From Toxotes chatareus (lineage: Eukaryota; Chordata; Actinopteri; Toxotidae), in assembly GCA_016801885.1 (NCBI GenBank), contig CM028889.1, positions 25,364,001 through 25,428,000 of the forward strand: DNA of 64,000 nucleotides, written 5' to 3'. Under the pieces are notes generated by a model, which worked only from the letters and a program-made list of their open reading frames with translations, was not told the DNA's origin and searched no databases. The first letter of the stretch is position 1. The number at the start of each line of letters is the position of its first letter. Position numbers and translations under genes: made by a program. This document shows, one piece after another, positions 1 to 11,400 of the stretch.

Positions 1-782
1 CTCGTTCCAGTTGCTCCGGGCTCGTGGCATGCCCAGCCTCCCAGAAAATCCTGCCCATTCACAGCCACTTGGTCAGCACTACCTCGGGCACCTCAGCCGA
101 CTGTGCCCTTTGGAAACGGATTCTGTCTCGAGAACTGCGGCTTTACCAACTCCGCCACGGCCGACGGTTGTCCACAAGCGGAGCTGCCAAACTGCTTTCA
201 CACATGCTTCACCCATTTAAGGGAACTAAGCTGTGTGTGGCTGCCACGTTGTGTGGGTGGGACGGAGGAGAGGTAGATGGATGCAATGACAACGGGCGTA
301 CAAAGGCCGATCTTGACAGTTGCACAGAAACAACAAAGACACTGGAAAAATCTGTAGATACCAGTATTGACAAGGTCTCTCTGGCAAAGTCAAAGAGTTC
401 TTCTTCAGCTTTTGATGGTCAACAGTGCTTTCCCAGAAAGAAAATCCATTTCTCTGGACCCAGTCTGTTTTATGTGTGCAGTGATGGTACTCGCCTGCAG
501 GGAACGCTCTTCTCTGTGGGCTCAGGATCCCCCTATGCCTACTCAATTTTGGACCAAGGAGTTAAATGGGGACTGACAGTTGATGAGGCCACATCAATAG
601 CCAGAGAGGCTGTGTACAGAGCCACACACAGGGATGCATATTCAGGAAACCATGTAGACATCTATCACATCTCCTCAAAAGGATGGGCTCGCAGGAACAG
701 AGAGGATCTGAAAGAGGAATATTACAGAGAAAAGGAAAGACAAGAGAGAAGGATGAGACAGGACGTGACTTTGTCTGAGTAA
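1..782 (+). CDS. psmb11: Proteasome subunit beta type-11 (beta5t), 3' partial
   Basis: This is the catalytic beta5t subunit of the thymoproteasome, which replaces beta5 in cortical thymic epithelium and shapes peptides for CD8 T-cell selection (family knowledge). The frame is open from base 3 (Arg, about mature residue 19) to the TAA at 780-782, giving 259 codons. The propeptide, catalytic Thr1 and Asp17 lie left of the window. Visible are the Lys33 equivalent (PASQK), the beta5t-type S1 pocket TTSGTSADC with Thr45 where beta5 has Met, CGWD, SDGTRLQGT, the FSVGSGSPYAY loop and HRDAYSGNHVDIYH. About 64 residues rich in Ser, Thr, Lys and Asp are inserted between CGWD and GPSLFYV, where PSMB5 and human PSMB11 have only a short turn. 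No intron is needed, as expected for PSMB11. The charged C-terminal tail is variable in the family. The downstream cdh24 neighbour supports psmb11 over psmb5 or psmb8. Confidence 0.93.
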   Translation, partial: RSSCSGLVACPASQKILPIHSHLVSTTSGTSADCALWKRILSRELRLYQLRHGRRLSTSGAAKLLSHMLHPFKGTKLCVAATLCGWDGGEVDGCNDNGRTKADLDSCTETTKTLEKSVDTSIDKVSLAKSKSSSSAFDGQQCFPRKKIHFSGPSLFYVCSDGTRLQGTLFSVGSGSPYAYSILDQGVKWGLTVDEATSIAREAVYRATHRDAYSGNHVDIYHISSKGWARRNREDLKEEYYREKERQERRMRQDVTLSE

Positions 783-952
783 AGACATGAAACAAACTAA
801 AATGGCATGAGAAAAGAAAGGCAAACATCAGGGAGTATTCTGGAGAGACGTGATGGCATCTTTGCAGCAGATACTAAATTAATGAACAGGACAGGCAGTT
901 GCATCCTCCAGGCTATTTCTCAAATGATTTGGGCACGCATCTCGTTCCCTCT

Positions 953-958
953 AATAAA
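953..958 (+). terminator. Candidate polyadenylation signal of psmb11
   Basis: AATAAA lies 171 bases after the psmb11 stop codon. A second AATAAA at 1298-1303 is an alternative. Neither has transcript support here. Confidence 0.5.
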
Positions 959-3532
959 CAGCTGATGTTTTGTTTGTGCTGATGATAAAATGTATTCTAA
1001 CAGTGCACTGCTGGCTGGCATTTTGATTTAGACATTAAAAACATTATGAATCATTTGGAGCATGTTAGATAATGACTACCTACCCCTGCTTGTGTTTGAG
1101 CCACACACACACACACAGAAGCATTAAAAAAAGGGACCACAGCGAAGAGTCCAGAAAATCTAAATGACTGGAGGCTGAGGGTCATAATGTATTACCATAT
1201 TTAAGGGAACAAATTTAGCTGTGGCAATAACCAGTAAGGAGTTGAAAGCTGATTTGTGTCTGCTGTCAGAATACTTCTGAAGTTTCCTTGACACTTCAAT
1301 AAATTAATGAACACATGAAATTTTGCTGAACTTGCTTGTCCGTTCTGTATGAGCAGTGTGGTAGTAAATTAAGCCTACTAGTAATTATTCAAATGACAAT
1401 GACTCTGCAAAGGATATTAGGGCAAAGGGTGTAAAGCTGTTCACCCTCATCCACACACTGTTCACTCCTGACTGTTCATACTGAAGTGAACGGTGGTTAA
1501 AGGTTTCAAGGGCAATCCATCACATAGGAGTAGTTTTACAGCATATGGGTTATACTGCATGTGAAAATGTTGGAGTGGTGCTTAATGTTGTGTTGTTACG
1601 TGCTGATATGATGAACTTATTTTTGCAACACACTTTATATGACTGAGTTCTTAATGGTTAATGTGTGCATGTGTGCAAGCGAGCATGTCTACATGTTATT
1701 AACGGCGTAAAATAAATTACAGGCAGGGCTGCATGACGATGCTCAGCACATCTCCAGTGCAACATCAGACAGTTGAGTGTCTGCTACGGTATGATTGACT
1801 GCAGCTGAGAGAGTTAGGGGGGAAAACCTCCCTTCTTCCCCAGCCTCATCTATAATTCCCAGCTTCTCAAGTTCATTAATGACGAGCGAAAAACAGAAAG
1901 GGGAAACCAATTTGGTGGTCCAGATTTTAAAGCTTGCAGGGCCAGGCTTGTAAGTGCAGAGCGAGTTCTGAGAGGAACAAAGACAGAATCAGAATCAAAG
2001 TTTTGAGCCTGCAAGACAAATTGTGACTCAACATTTGAGGAAGCACTTGGGCTTCCATGACTTGCCCTTTTCAAAGCTTTTTGTTCAGTTTTGGCAGTTT
2101 CCACTGCTCAAAAGAAAACCCCCAGCTGACAGCAGAGAAAGCTCCACTGGATTAGGGTTAGGGTTAGATTTAGAAGTGAAATGTCACAGACGCTGGCTTC
2201 ATCAAGTTTCATCAGTGCATCTGTTTTCTTTTCTTTTTTCCTTTCGTGTTAAAGAACTTCACAAACATCTGACCATTACAGCCAGAAATTAGCCAAAGAT
2301 TCTTTCACATCCCTCTCTTGCTGTCTGAGCTCAGAACATGTTTTGCTCTTGCAAATCTCTCCCTGTGTGCTCTCAAATCCTGACTCACAGACTGATTACT
2401 GCTTGGTTTTGTATTGTGCTCGGGCTGTATAGTTTTTTGCATTAATAAACCTCCAAAGCCAGCTGAGTACAAGAGATCTGAGGAATGACCTCAGGGCTGC
2501 AAGCTTGCTTTCTAGTCATATGACTAACACTTGCCTCACCACAGCTTGTTTCTTAGTCAGGAGAACGAACTCAAGAAACACTGATGTGCAAAGCAAGACT
2601 GTACTCTGTAGATGAATGATTACTTCATACAGTACTGAGATGCTCAGAGCACGGGATTCTGCTTCTGTGATGAAAAACCACCGACCCGTCCTCAGTGTCT
2701 TTCAGATTAAAAATATCCAACACATTTTGTTTGAGAGACAAACATATTCTGTCTCATGGTAATATGTAATATGTCAAAATGTCAAAATGTCAGATTGCCC
2801 AACATTCTTGCAGGAAATCTCATGTTAGCCTGATTTCACATTTAGATCTTGAACATCTAAAGGTCTTAAACGTGAAATAGATGCAAATAGACAAAGTATG
2901 AAATTATTTACTTTTTAAATCCTTGGAATTTGGATTAGTAAATACAAATTTGTATTGTCTAGTTTGAAGTTAGTTTTTTTTCTATGACAAAAAAATTTAA
3001 ATTACTTTAAATAATCTGCTTGAAGTCGAGACTTAATGGGAGACGGGATTACAGCAATGTACCGTTTACAAAATCATTCATTATTTTCCAAGAAAAACCA
3101 CGTCATGAAAAAAAACATTCAACTCACTGGGGGAAGTATTAAAGTGGGAACAAAGGGGATAATTGCACACGTTTTTAGCAAGTGAGAGAACACTGGGATT
3201 AAAATTCATCTCTTAATGCATTACAGTACCTATAATGCCTATAATAACCTATAATAATAGCCCTTACAGTAGCTATTTCCTTGTCCAGCTCCTGGGTGGA
3301 GAAATGCAAACTTATTGAAGATGATTGTGCAGGCTGGCTGCATTTAAGCAGCTTACAAAGCACTGCATGGCTTCAAGGAAATGACACAGCCTCACCAGAA
3401 AACACTGAAGGGGCTTAAACGATTTACATGTTATTGAGAAAACTATGATAATGAACGTGATAGTTAGAAACCGATTTTTCTTTTCTTTTTTGGGGGGGTT
3501 TTGAATATAGACTGTATAAGACATGTTTTGAA

Positions 3533-3985
3533 AACATTTGGGGTACGGTGGCCGAGAAAGGCCACGCACACGCAAACGCAAACGTCGCAACTACAAACGC
3601 AAAAGCCCCAACACAAATACAAAAGCCTCACAGTGGAAGTTGTTACCTTCTGGATACGAAGTGGAAATGAAGGAGAAGTAAGTGAAAACCTTCAAAAACT
3701 TACAATTATTGTCATTATGTGAGTGTTATGTACTCTGCCGTCGAACTTCTACTATGAAGCTAACTTCGCGACTTTAGCTAACGTGAGGTTAGCTTAAGTA
3801 CCAGTAAGCATCTGAAGAAGGTTTCACTTACTTCTCCTCCTCTTCCACTTCGTATCCAGGAGGTAACAGCTTCCGTGGTGACTTACTTCCATTGTGAGGC
3901 TTTTGTATTTGTGTTTGTGCAACTTTTGATTTTGTGTTGCGACGTTTGCATTTGCGTGGCCTTTCTCGGCCACCGTAACATTTGG
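3533..3985. mobile_element. Foldback (long inverted repeat) MITE-like element
   Basis: Two arms of roughly 150 bp, about 3545-3695 and 3820-3976, are imperfect reverse complements. The outer tips begin ACGGTGGCCGAGAAAGGCC on the left and end with its exact complement on the right. The sequence AACATTTGG occurs at 3533-3541 and again immediately after the right tip at 3977-3985, consistent with a 9-bp target site duplication; three extra bases (GGT) separate the left copy from the left tip. There is no transposase ORF, so the element is non-autonomous. A 9-bp duplication suggests a Mutator- or hAT-like mobilising enzyme, but the family is not identified. Confidence 0.75.
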
Positions 3986-4139
3986 TTTGACTACAACAAA
4001 CTGAAAAAAGTAAAACGCTATGTTGTTAGTATGGGTGTGCATGAGTACTATACACATGCCCATCCTGGTCACAACATTGAAAAACAGCAGGCTTTCAGGG
4101 TGAATATCATCTTTCCGAGCTCTATGAGAAACTAATGGA

Positions 4140-4328
4140 GAGAGCGAAAGAGAGAGGTGGGCAAACGGAGAGGGAGAGGGATACAGAGAGAGAGAGAGAG
4201 AGAGAGAGACTGGGCTAAGTGGACAGACCTCACGTTGAGCTCAGATGAACCTCGGCATCCTTTCCCACGTTGGATCATTTCAGCTCCGATAAACCGGAGA
4301 AGCACCGGAGCGGAGCCGCGAGCACACG
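4140..4328 (+). other. cdh24: Putative 5' non-coding exon of cdh24
   Basis: A GA-rich then GC-rich stretch ends in a good donor (CACACG then GTAAGC at 4329). It lies upstream of the cdh24 start codon on the same strand and contains no long ORF that would fit. I infer a first untranslated exon spliced to the acceptor at 7577-7579 (TTCTCTCAG). The left boundary is a guess because the transcription start cannot be read from sequence. The (GA)n run at 4185-4209 lies inside it. Confidence 0.35.
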
Positions 4329-5177
4329 GTAAGCTCTGTTTTCTTTAAACCTTCCAGATTCACCAGTTTATTTAAGTGAAGCCTCTGACACCTACACAGA
4401 CCTGACAAGTTTCCAATCCTCTCCACTTTATCAGGTTTGTTTTTTTTTTTTTGTTTTTTTCATTTGGGGGGCTTATAGTCGCGGTGCGTCTGTTTCCAAC
4501 TGTTTCCCTGTCAGTTCGAAGCCGTTCTCGGATAATCAGCAGAAACAAACCTTTTGCTGCCAGTAGCAGATGTTGCCATGTGCGAGCTGTTGAGGTGAAA
4601 TAAGAGGAGGCTGATCGTGGTGTGAGCTAAAGCAAAGCGTGTTCTGGGTGAGTGAACTGAGCGCCAGGCTCCGACAGATGGCACGGATGATGCCGCGCTT
4701 CCTTCCTAATTTTCCGGAGAAGTAGCGTTTGCGCGTGTGTGTGTGTGTGTGTTGACACGCGCGCGCTCAATCTTGTGTGCGCCACACTCACCTGCCGCGT
4801 GCACTTGGACGCGGTGGGGGGGGGGGGTGCGGGGGTGCAGTGATGGGGTCGCCGGACCTCGGTTAGTAGCCCACAGTGATGTTTCAGGGACGTCGCGTTC
4901 GTTAGAACAGTTACACCAAGTGTGTAAATCACATTAACATGCACCAAGTAGGTCACTTTTCTGGATTCCTCTAACGAGACAAGGTCATGCTCCGGGCTGT
5001 TCAGTGTGTATCTCTCCTAGATATGCTAATAGGCTGTCCAGATGTGTGTGTTTGTGTGTGTGTGGGTCTGCGTGTGACACAGAGCAAACAATGAGCCATC
5101 ATACGCTTGGAGAAATATTATAACGTCCTCCTGTGTTTACAATGCGCTGTCAAAGAACAAATGATCATGTGCAACTA

Positions 5178-5252
<75 letters not shown>

Positions 5253-7579
5253 ACACAGACAGAGCGCCTTCCAACCACGGAGGCTTTTCCTTCTGACAGA
5301 TAAGTACATGGCTAACTAAACACTTGCTCAGCACAGAGCTCCTGCAGTGGTATCACTTAAGGTTAAGCTGTCTGAGTGTCAAACCGTGACATTAATGAGG
5401 TGACTGATGTGCTGAGCACAGTGGGCCTCTCCTCACCAGACTCTCTCCTCCTGTGTGGAGCAGAGAGTCTGGTGAGAATGGATGAGAGGTCTGTAAACCT
5501 TAAGACGAATGGCAGAAGCCGAGAAAGCCAGAGATGTTCAAATGGAGCAGAATCTATCCGAGTCCTGGTTGTTTAAGCCAGTCGGCCAGCCCCCCCCCCC
5601 CAGTGTACTTACACCACCACCACCACCCTCCCTCCTCCCCCCCAGCCTTTCTGCCTCCATCTCCCATTTTTCCCTATGTAAAAGGCCTGACATGCACAGG
5701 CTATTTTTAATAAAAATGAAATAGCCTTGTTGCAGTGAAGCGACTCGATGCAGAGTGAAGTGAGACTGAAACAGCGATTTGCAATTTAGAGCTATGTCAC
5801 CACTCATCATTCCATTCTGAGCCAGCAACGGCAAATCGTCCTCACGCTTTCATCCCTCTATCCCTGCCTTACATTTCACACATATCTCGCACACACTCAC
5901 ACCCTAAAGACTTCAAACAACAGTGAATGGCATGTACTGCTGGCAACGTGGTTTTGGAGCAAAGCTGACAGAGAGAAATGTAAGCCGTGAGCTCAGTCTA
6001 TGCTAATGCACAATAGCTGAGGAGGACAAAAGTGTTTTGGAGGAACCATTTCTTGTACTTTGCTAGATTTAAGATGATGGTAAACGGCAGCAGATGCTAA
6101 ACATGAAGAATTACATATGGATGACTTGGTGTAACTGATGTGCAAAATGAGAAAAAAATCAAGGGTGAATTTCCTTTAGAGAAAAAAAATGTAAAGGGAG
6201 GAGAAATGACTTATTATTTCCTATGATCACATTCTCAAAATGACTCTGTTCTTAAGCCTGCTTTTTAGAAAGTAGGTCAGTATCTGGAGTGAAAAAGAAC
6301 ATTGGTTTAATTTTCATGTGTCCTTCCTTTATGTAGCATATCAATTTGGATATATAAGAAAATGCTATGGTTCATATTATACACTGCCATCAAAGGCCTG
6401 TGCATGACTATAGACCTTCTCTGTGCTTATTTGCATCTAAATTAATGAAAGCATGTATGTGACTGTACATTTGTTTCGTCAGATGAGGCCAGAGGATTTA
6501 GGTTTATCAGTGAGCACCATGTCATCTTTGTGCTGTAGCCATGATATTGATCATTTGCCTAGCATAGCAGGTTGTGCAGCTTTTTAACGCGCGAGTGTTT
6601 CCCTGTAAATCTGCTCAGGAGAAGCACAGTCGTGAAAACTTTATTTAAATTTGTTTTAGGCCCACATCGCTGTGCACCCATGACTCATGCACTGTTGCAC
6701 TGTCTGTGTGTATGTGTGTGTGTGTGTGTATGGTAATGCATGCCTCCATGCGTGTATAAAGGTGAAAACAGATGACAGAAAAATTTACATTCATTGCAGG
6801 AAATTGTGAGGCAGAGTGATGGATGCAGGTGGAACGTGGATGGAAAAACTGCAATTACACACTTTCAGTCTTGTTAAGCTGCTGACACTTTTCAGTACAT
6901 CAAGTTTCAAAGATCAATGGCCACGATCTGACTCAAATACTAACGAAACTCAGATCATTAAACTTTTAGAAAATGAGGACAAGTCATTGATTAAATTATT
7001 TATGAGTCTAATTAATCTCTTAAGGGGAACTTCTGTCTCTACTGGGCATTGAGGCATGGGCAGACCATCTTTAGGGATGGCATCAATCACCTGATGTGCA
7101 GGCAATTGTGTTTGACAAGGAACAGTAAAGTACCTGAGCTCCACCTCGTTGCCAGGACCTCAGGCTCTGAATTAATTGAAATTTTTTAAGACCACACTTA
7201 ACTCTCTGATAATGCCTGAGTGATCAATAACAGGATTCAAGCACAACAGCAATGAGGATAATATGACGACCAGCACCTCGGACAAAGCAAATTCTCCTTT
7301 TTAGGTGATTTCTTATTGGACCATAATGCACGTAATTTCTCTGCAAAACTCACAGCTATTTTTACAGCAGCTTGACACGGAGCTCAGATTAGCAAACAAA
7401 GCTGAACGACAAACAGCAGAAAAAAAAAATCTACAAATGTGTCTCATAATATCCTCCTTTTTAAAAGATAATGAGCGAGATGTGAACGTCTCTTTGTCTT
7501 CTCACTTCTGCATCTTGAAGGACTTGTTTTCCATTTTAATGAATACAGTGAAGATCACTCTAATTATGTGTTCTCTCAG
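4329..7579 (+). other. cdh24: Putative first intron of cdh24
   Basis: No coding exon is seen. The stretch holds the compound CT/CA microsatellite at 5177-5258, a 15-bp-arm hairpin at 5432-5476, a short GT run near 6708-6730 and AT-rich sequence. It could instead be promoter-proximal intergenic DNA if the exon at 4140-4328 is not used. Confidence 0.4.
5177..5258. repeat. Compound (CT)n(CA)n microsatellite
   Basis: About 14 bases of CT repeat run straight into about 57 bases of uninterrupted CA repeat, followed by a single-base break and a few more CA units. It is the longest simple repeat in the window and probably highly polymorphic. Confidence 0.95.
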
Positions 7580-7780
7580 GTGGTCCTGTGCTGCATGTGT
7601 ACTGTTCGGGAAAAAAGTGCGAGAAGAAAGTGAAATGAAGACTCACTCTGGGAAGAGGACACGTGAAGCAGGAGAAGGAAGGAGGCGGTAAAAACAGGAG
7701 ATGAACCATCATGAAAACCTGCTCCTGGTCAGCCATTCGTCAGTTACTCTTTAAAGCAAACTGATCGGTGAACCTCAGCT

Positions 7781-8434
7781 ATGGCAGCACATATTGTGCT
7801 TCTTTTTCTTTTGTTCTGTAAAGGGGAAAGAAATTGCATTTCAGTGGTTGTTGGCCTTTCGGAGGAAGATCAGAATTTGCAAGTAACATTAAGCGCGAGA
7901 CAACAAGTTTTAGCACATCCAGAGTCCATGGATGACTTTTTTGTGAGAATCAAAGAACTGGAAAGCCAGCTTCAGAGTAAAATGGATGACACGAGAACCA
8001 TGCCAAATGTGGCTTTTAAACTAAATGACAGAGAACCTAATGATTTTTACTTTAAGAACAAAGCAGCAAGGAAAACAGTCATGCTTAAACATCCTGAATC
8101 TGCTGCCAAACCCCTAACACCTAAACATAGCCCTGAACTCACTGTGAACCACAAGGAAAGGAGCAATTTGACTAATGGAGAGGTTGAAGGTGTAATTAAT
8201 GATCACAGTCTAGTGCCGAGTTCCGAGGAGGAGTACTCTCTCCAGCCCGAGCTCCATTCGGAGACAGGTGTCGGTGACGTTTTGCCTGAGAAGACACGAG
8301 GCCGCTCTAAATGGGTCACGGAGTCTGAAGACGGTCGGTCGGGGCCTCGCTCTCGCCGCCGGAGGAGCTGGCTCTGGAACCAGTTCTTTGTGATCGAGGA
8401 GTACAGAGGACCCGAGCCTGTGCTCATCGGACGG
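7781..8434 (+). CDS. cdh24: cdh24 first coding exon: signal peptide, expanded prodomain, start of EC1
   Basis: The ATG at 7781 opens a hydrophobic leader (AAHIVLLFLLFC) and 195 residues precede the mature N terminus. Type II cadherin prodomains are usually only about 25-45 residues. The extra part is Lys/Glu/Ser-rich, includes a possible amphipathic helix (MDDFFVRIKELESQLQSKM, 50-68) and has only two Cys, both near the start. Upstream ATGs at 7635 and 7701 open short ORFs that stop before 7781. The exon ends CGG then GTAAGC, phase 0, matching the first junction in other type II cadherins. An undetected upstream start exon cannot be excluded. Confidence 0.85.
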
Positions 8435-11400
8435 GTAAGCTGTTGTCACAACCGGTCAGCATGCACATGCGAATCACCTGTATCTAGTGTGGAGTTCAGG
8501 GCAGTGGGGCATTCTGAGCGCAGCCTCTTCAAAGGAAATGAGATATATTTTGCAGAGAAATCATTATCGCACAAAGTATAATTTAATATGAGCAAACAAA
8601 ATCCTATTCTGTCCTCAATACATGTATTTACATGTTTGCCATTATCCACAAAAGAGCACAATGATCTCCTTCACTCGGTGTGACTCATTTCCCCTGCTCT
8701 GAAATTTCACTGTGTTCTCACTAAACCCTTGGACACATGGTTTTACTGGTTACAGCGAAGCAGGGAAGCACTGAGAGAATAACAAGCAGCACCACATGTG
8801 CTGGTTTATACTTTTCCAAAGTCAGAATCGAAGGAATCCAAAGAAACACTTCATTTATTTGACTTCATTTGAACGCAGCTTATATAGAGTAATTCTAGAT
8901 GCACATTGGAGTTAAATCTCAAATTTTGAACTTTGAGCATCGATGTTCTTTAAAAAAAATATGGAACTTTAACTTTTAATTTTTTTTAAAATTCACCACG
9001 TGTTTGTAAAAAGTTCGAAATGACACGATTAAAATGAGATGTCCAGCAAAATAATATCTTAGATTTAGGTTTAAATGTAACCAGCACAGTTAAGGCTGCA
9101 TTAAAGGAACTAATGTATATTAATTACTATAATGCCTCGGCCGCGTAGCTGGAATCATCCAGTTAGCCATCTCACTTAGTGTTTACTGTTTATCTGGCAG
9201 AACTTAGCTAAGTTCTGCCAGATAAACAGTTCACTATCAAGATAGCTAGGTGCCAAATGAACGTAAATTCTTTACAATCACGCGTGGCTGTCGTGTGCCT
9301 GCCTGCCTCTCTCAGTTCACTGCCTTCCACAGTAACCTATAACACCACTGGCAATCCGAGTGGAGACAAAACAGTCATTTAAAAATTACCTTCTCCAATT
9401 TGGCTCACTTTAACACAGTGTGTGAGGTCGAGTGAGCCAGAAAACAACCCTCAGAGCACACAGAGCAGATATGTGAAGAGCAAGACACACACTGTGGGCG
9501 AGTGTCCAAGGGTCAGGGAAACCGAGAGGGGGCAAATGAGCATTTGTGCATTTTTGTGAATATTAGCAAACAGGCTGACAGGCAGTTGTTGAGGACAGAA
9601 TGGATTTTTGTTTGCCTAAATTATTCACATTTTTCTTTATATAATAATTTGTCCACAGATTCTAATGTCTTGTCTTTTTCTGTGCTCAGAATGCTCCATC
9701 GTGAGGAGTGAGGCACAAATATAACACCATACAGTTACAGTGTTTGTGCGGCCGTCCACCCCCACCCCTCACCCTGCACTCCCACCCCTCACCCTGCACC
9801 CCCCACCCCTCACCCTGCACTCCCACCCCTCACCCTGCACCCCTGCACACTTGCCGTGTCACATACTTGAGTCTTTACGGTCGCCACACCAGCACCCTTC
9901 AACTGCTGTCGGTGTCGCAACACAAGAAGTGTCTGAGATGATTTAATCCACAGCACACCTGAACCATTCAGATCCCAGGGGTTTACTTGTAGCATTTCAC
10001 AGTCAGGTGGTCCGCACTAATGCAGCTGCTGGCAGCTACAGTATACTCAGAGTAGGATTATATCAGCTGTAACACTAACAGGGAATGTTGCCAGCCGCTC
10101 TGTAGCTCGCAGTATACTTTATAGTGACAGTCTAGATTGGATTCTTACCAGTGCAGTATACACCTCATAAATGTTTAATCTTCCTCTCTGGTTGTTATTG
10201 ATACAGTCAGGGAGGGGTGTTAAAGCAATCAGTAGACACACAACGCTGCTCATTCCTCTGCACAGTCTTGATGTTGATGTTCATGTAATAAAGCATCCCT
10301 GCATTGCAAGGGGGGGGGTGGAAGCGCAGCGTTTTCTCTCGGAGACAGCTCAGTTTGTTTGCCAAAACTATGGAGATGATCGTGTCAAACCCATTACTGG
10401 TGCAAGGTTTGAGGAGAGTTATCAACAGTTCAAATCACAGGAGCCTCAACCCGTGTGAAAGGAAAGGAGAGAGAGTCTGGCTGCTGCCAAAGAAAACAGT
10501 GTGAAGCACATATAAAACCCGTAGGTGAATGTGCTGCATGAGTGAGAGGAGGGGGAAATTCTGATTACAGAGTGGGAGAGACAGTGACAAAGAAACTGGA
10601 AGAGAGAATTTCCTCTTTTTTCGAGCTTTGTTTGTACAGGGTGGATAAATTTTCTTCCCCGCTGTGAGAGTGTTTTTCCATGCTGACTGAAGCACAGCAG
10701 GACTGAGCCAGCAATTAGACAGTGAGGAGAGGAGGACCTGGTAGAAAGAGAGAGGATGGAGTTTGGGGGGAAGCAAAGAGCAGGGGAGCCAGATAGGCAC
10801 AGACTCTGACAAAGGTGTCTATCGTGGTGAAGTGTGGGATCAAAATTTAAACTAGCTTTAAGGAAGAAAGGAGTGAGAAGGATGTGGGTGTAGGGATGAA
10901 TAAAAACCCTCAGTCCCTTATCTAGCAATTTGTAGGGTATGCTATCATGAGTTTCTATAATCCCAACTTTATCCTCCCAACACACACACACCACACACAG
11001 AGTGTACGCTAATCTTACACATTCTCCTGGTCTCTGCCTGCATGCTGCGCAGCGTGTGAGAATTGCACTCGCATGAACATGTGTTGTTAACGTGCATCGT
11101 ATGTGTGAACATACAGACACTTTCGCGTGTGCATCGTTATGTAGGCAAAGCAAAACAAATTTCACGTAACAGAACAAATATGCAAAAGTCATTTGCAATC
11201 GCCCTGAAAATGTGTAGTCATTGTTGCAGCTGAATTTTAAAATCAAGGCTTTAGTTCTCATCAGTATCTAAGGTCCACAGCAGCAGAGGTTGTGAGTAAG
11301 CCTTGTGGATTATGAGCATGTGCAGATGCGCCTTAAGGGCAGAGAGATGTGAAGGCTCCTGGTCAGAAAGCTCAGTGTCATGAAGGCTGAGTAATCTCTT

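Larger units (their letters stand above)
783..4139. other. Intergenic region psmb11-cdh24
   Basis: After the presumed psmb11 3' UTR I see AT-rich sequence without a convincing coding exon. It contains a short CA run near 1105, two TTAGGG units near 2153-2165, and the foldback element at 3533-3985 listed separately. The ORFs here are short and lack family motifs. Confidence 0.6.

Noticed and set aside
2153..2165. Telomere-like TTAGGG repeats
   Set aside because: Only two units are present, which is expected by chance and is not an interstitial telomere.
3501..4135. Several 70-90 codon frames around 3.5-4.1 kb
   Set aside because: They are translations of the arms of the foldback element, not genes.
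10446..11261. 271-codon minus-strand open frame inside a cdh24 intron
   Set aside because: The translation is Ser/Leu/Cys-rich with no domain, arises from CT-rich antisense sequence, and lies in a well-bounded intron. I treat it as chance.
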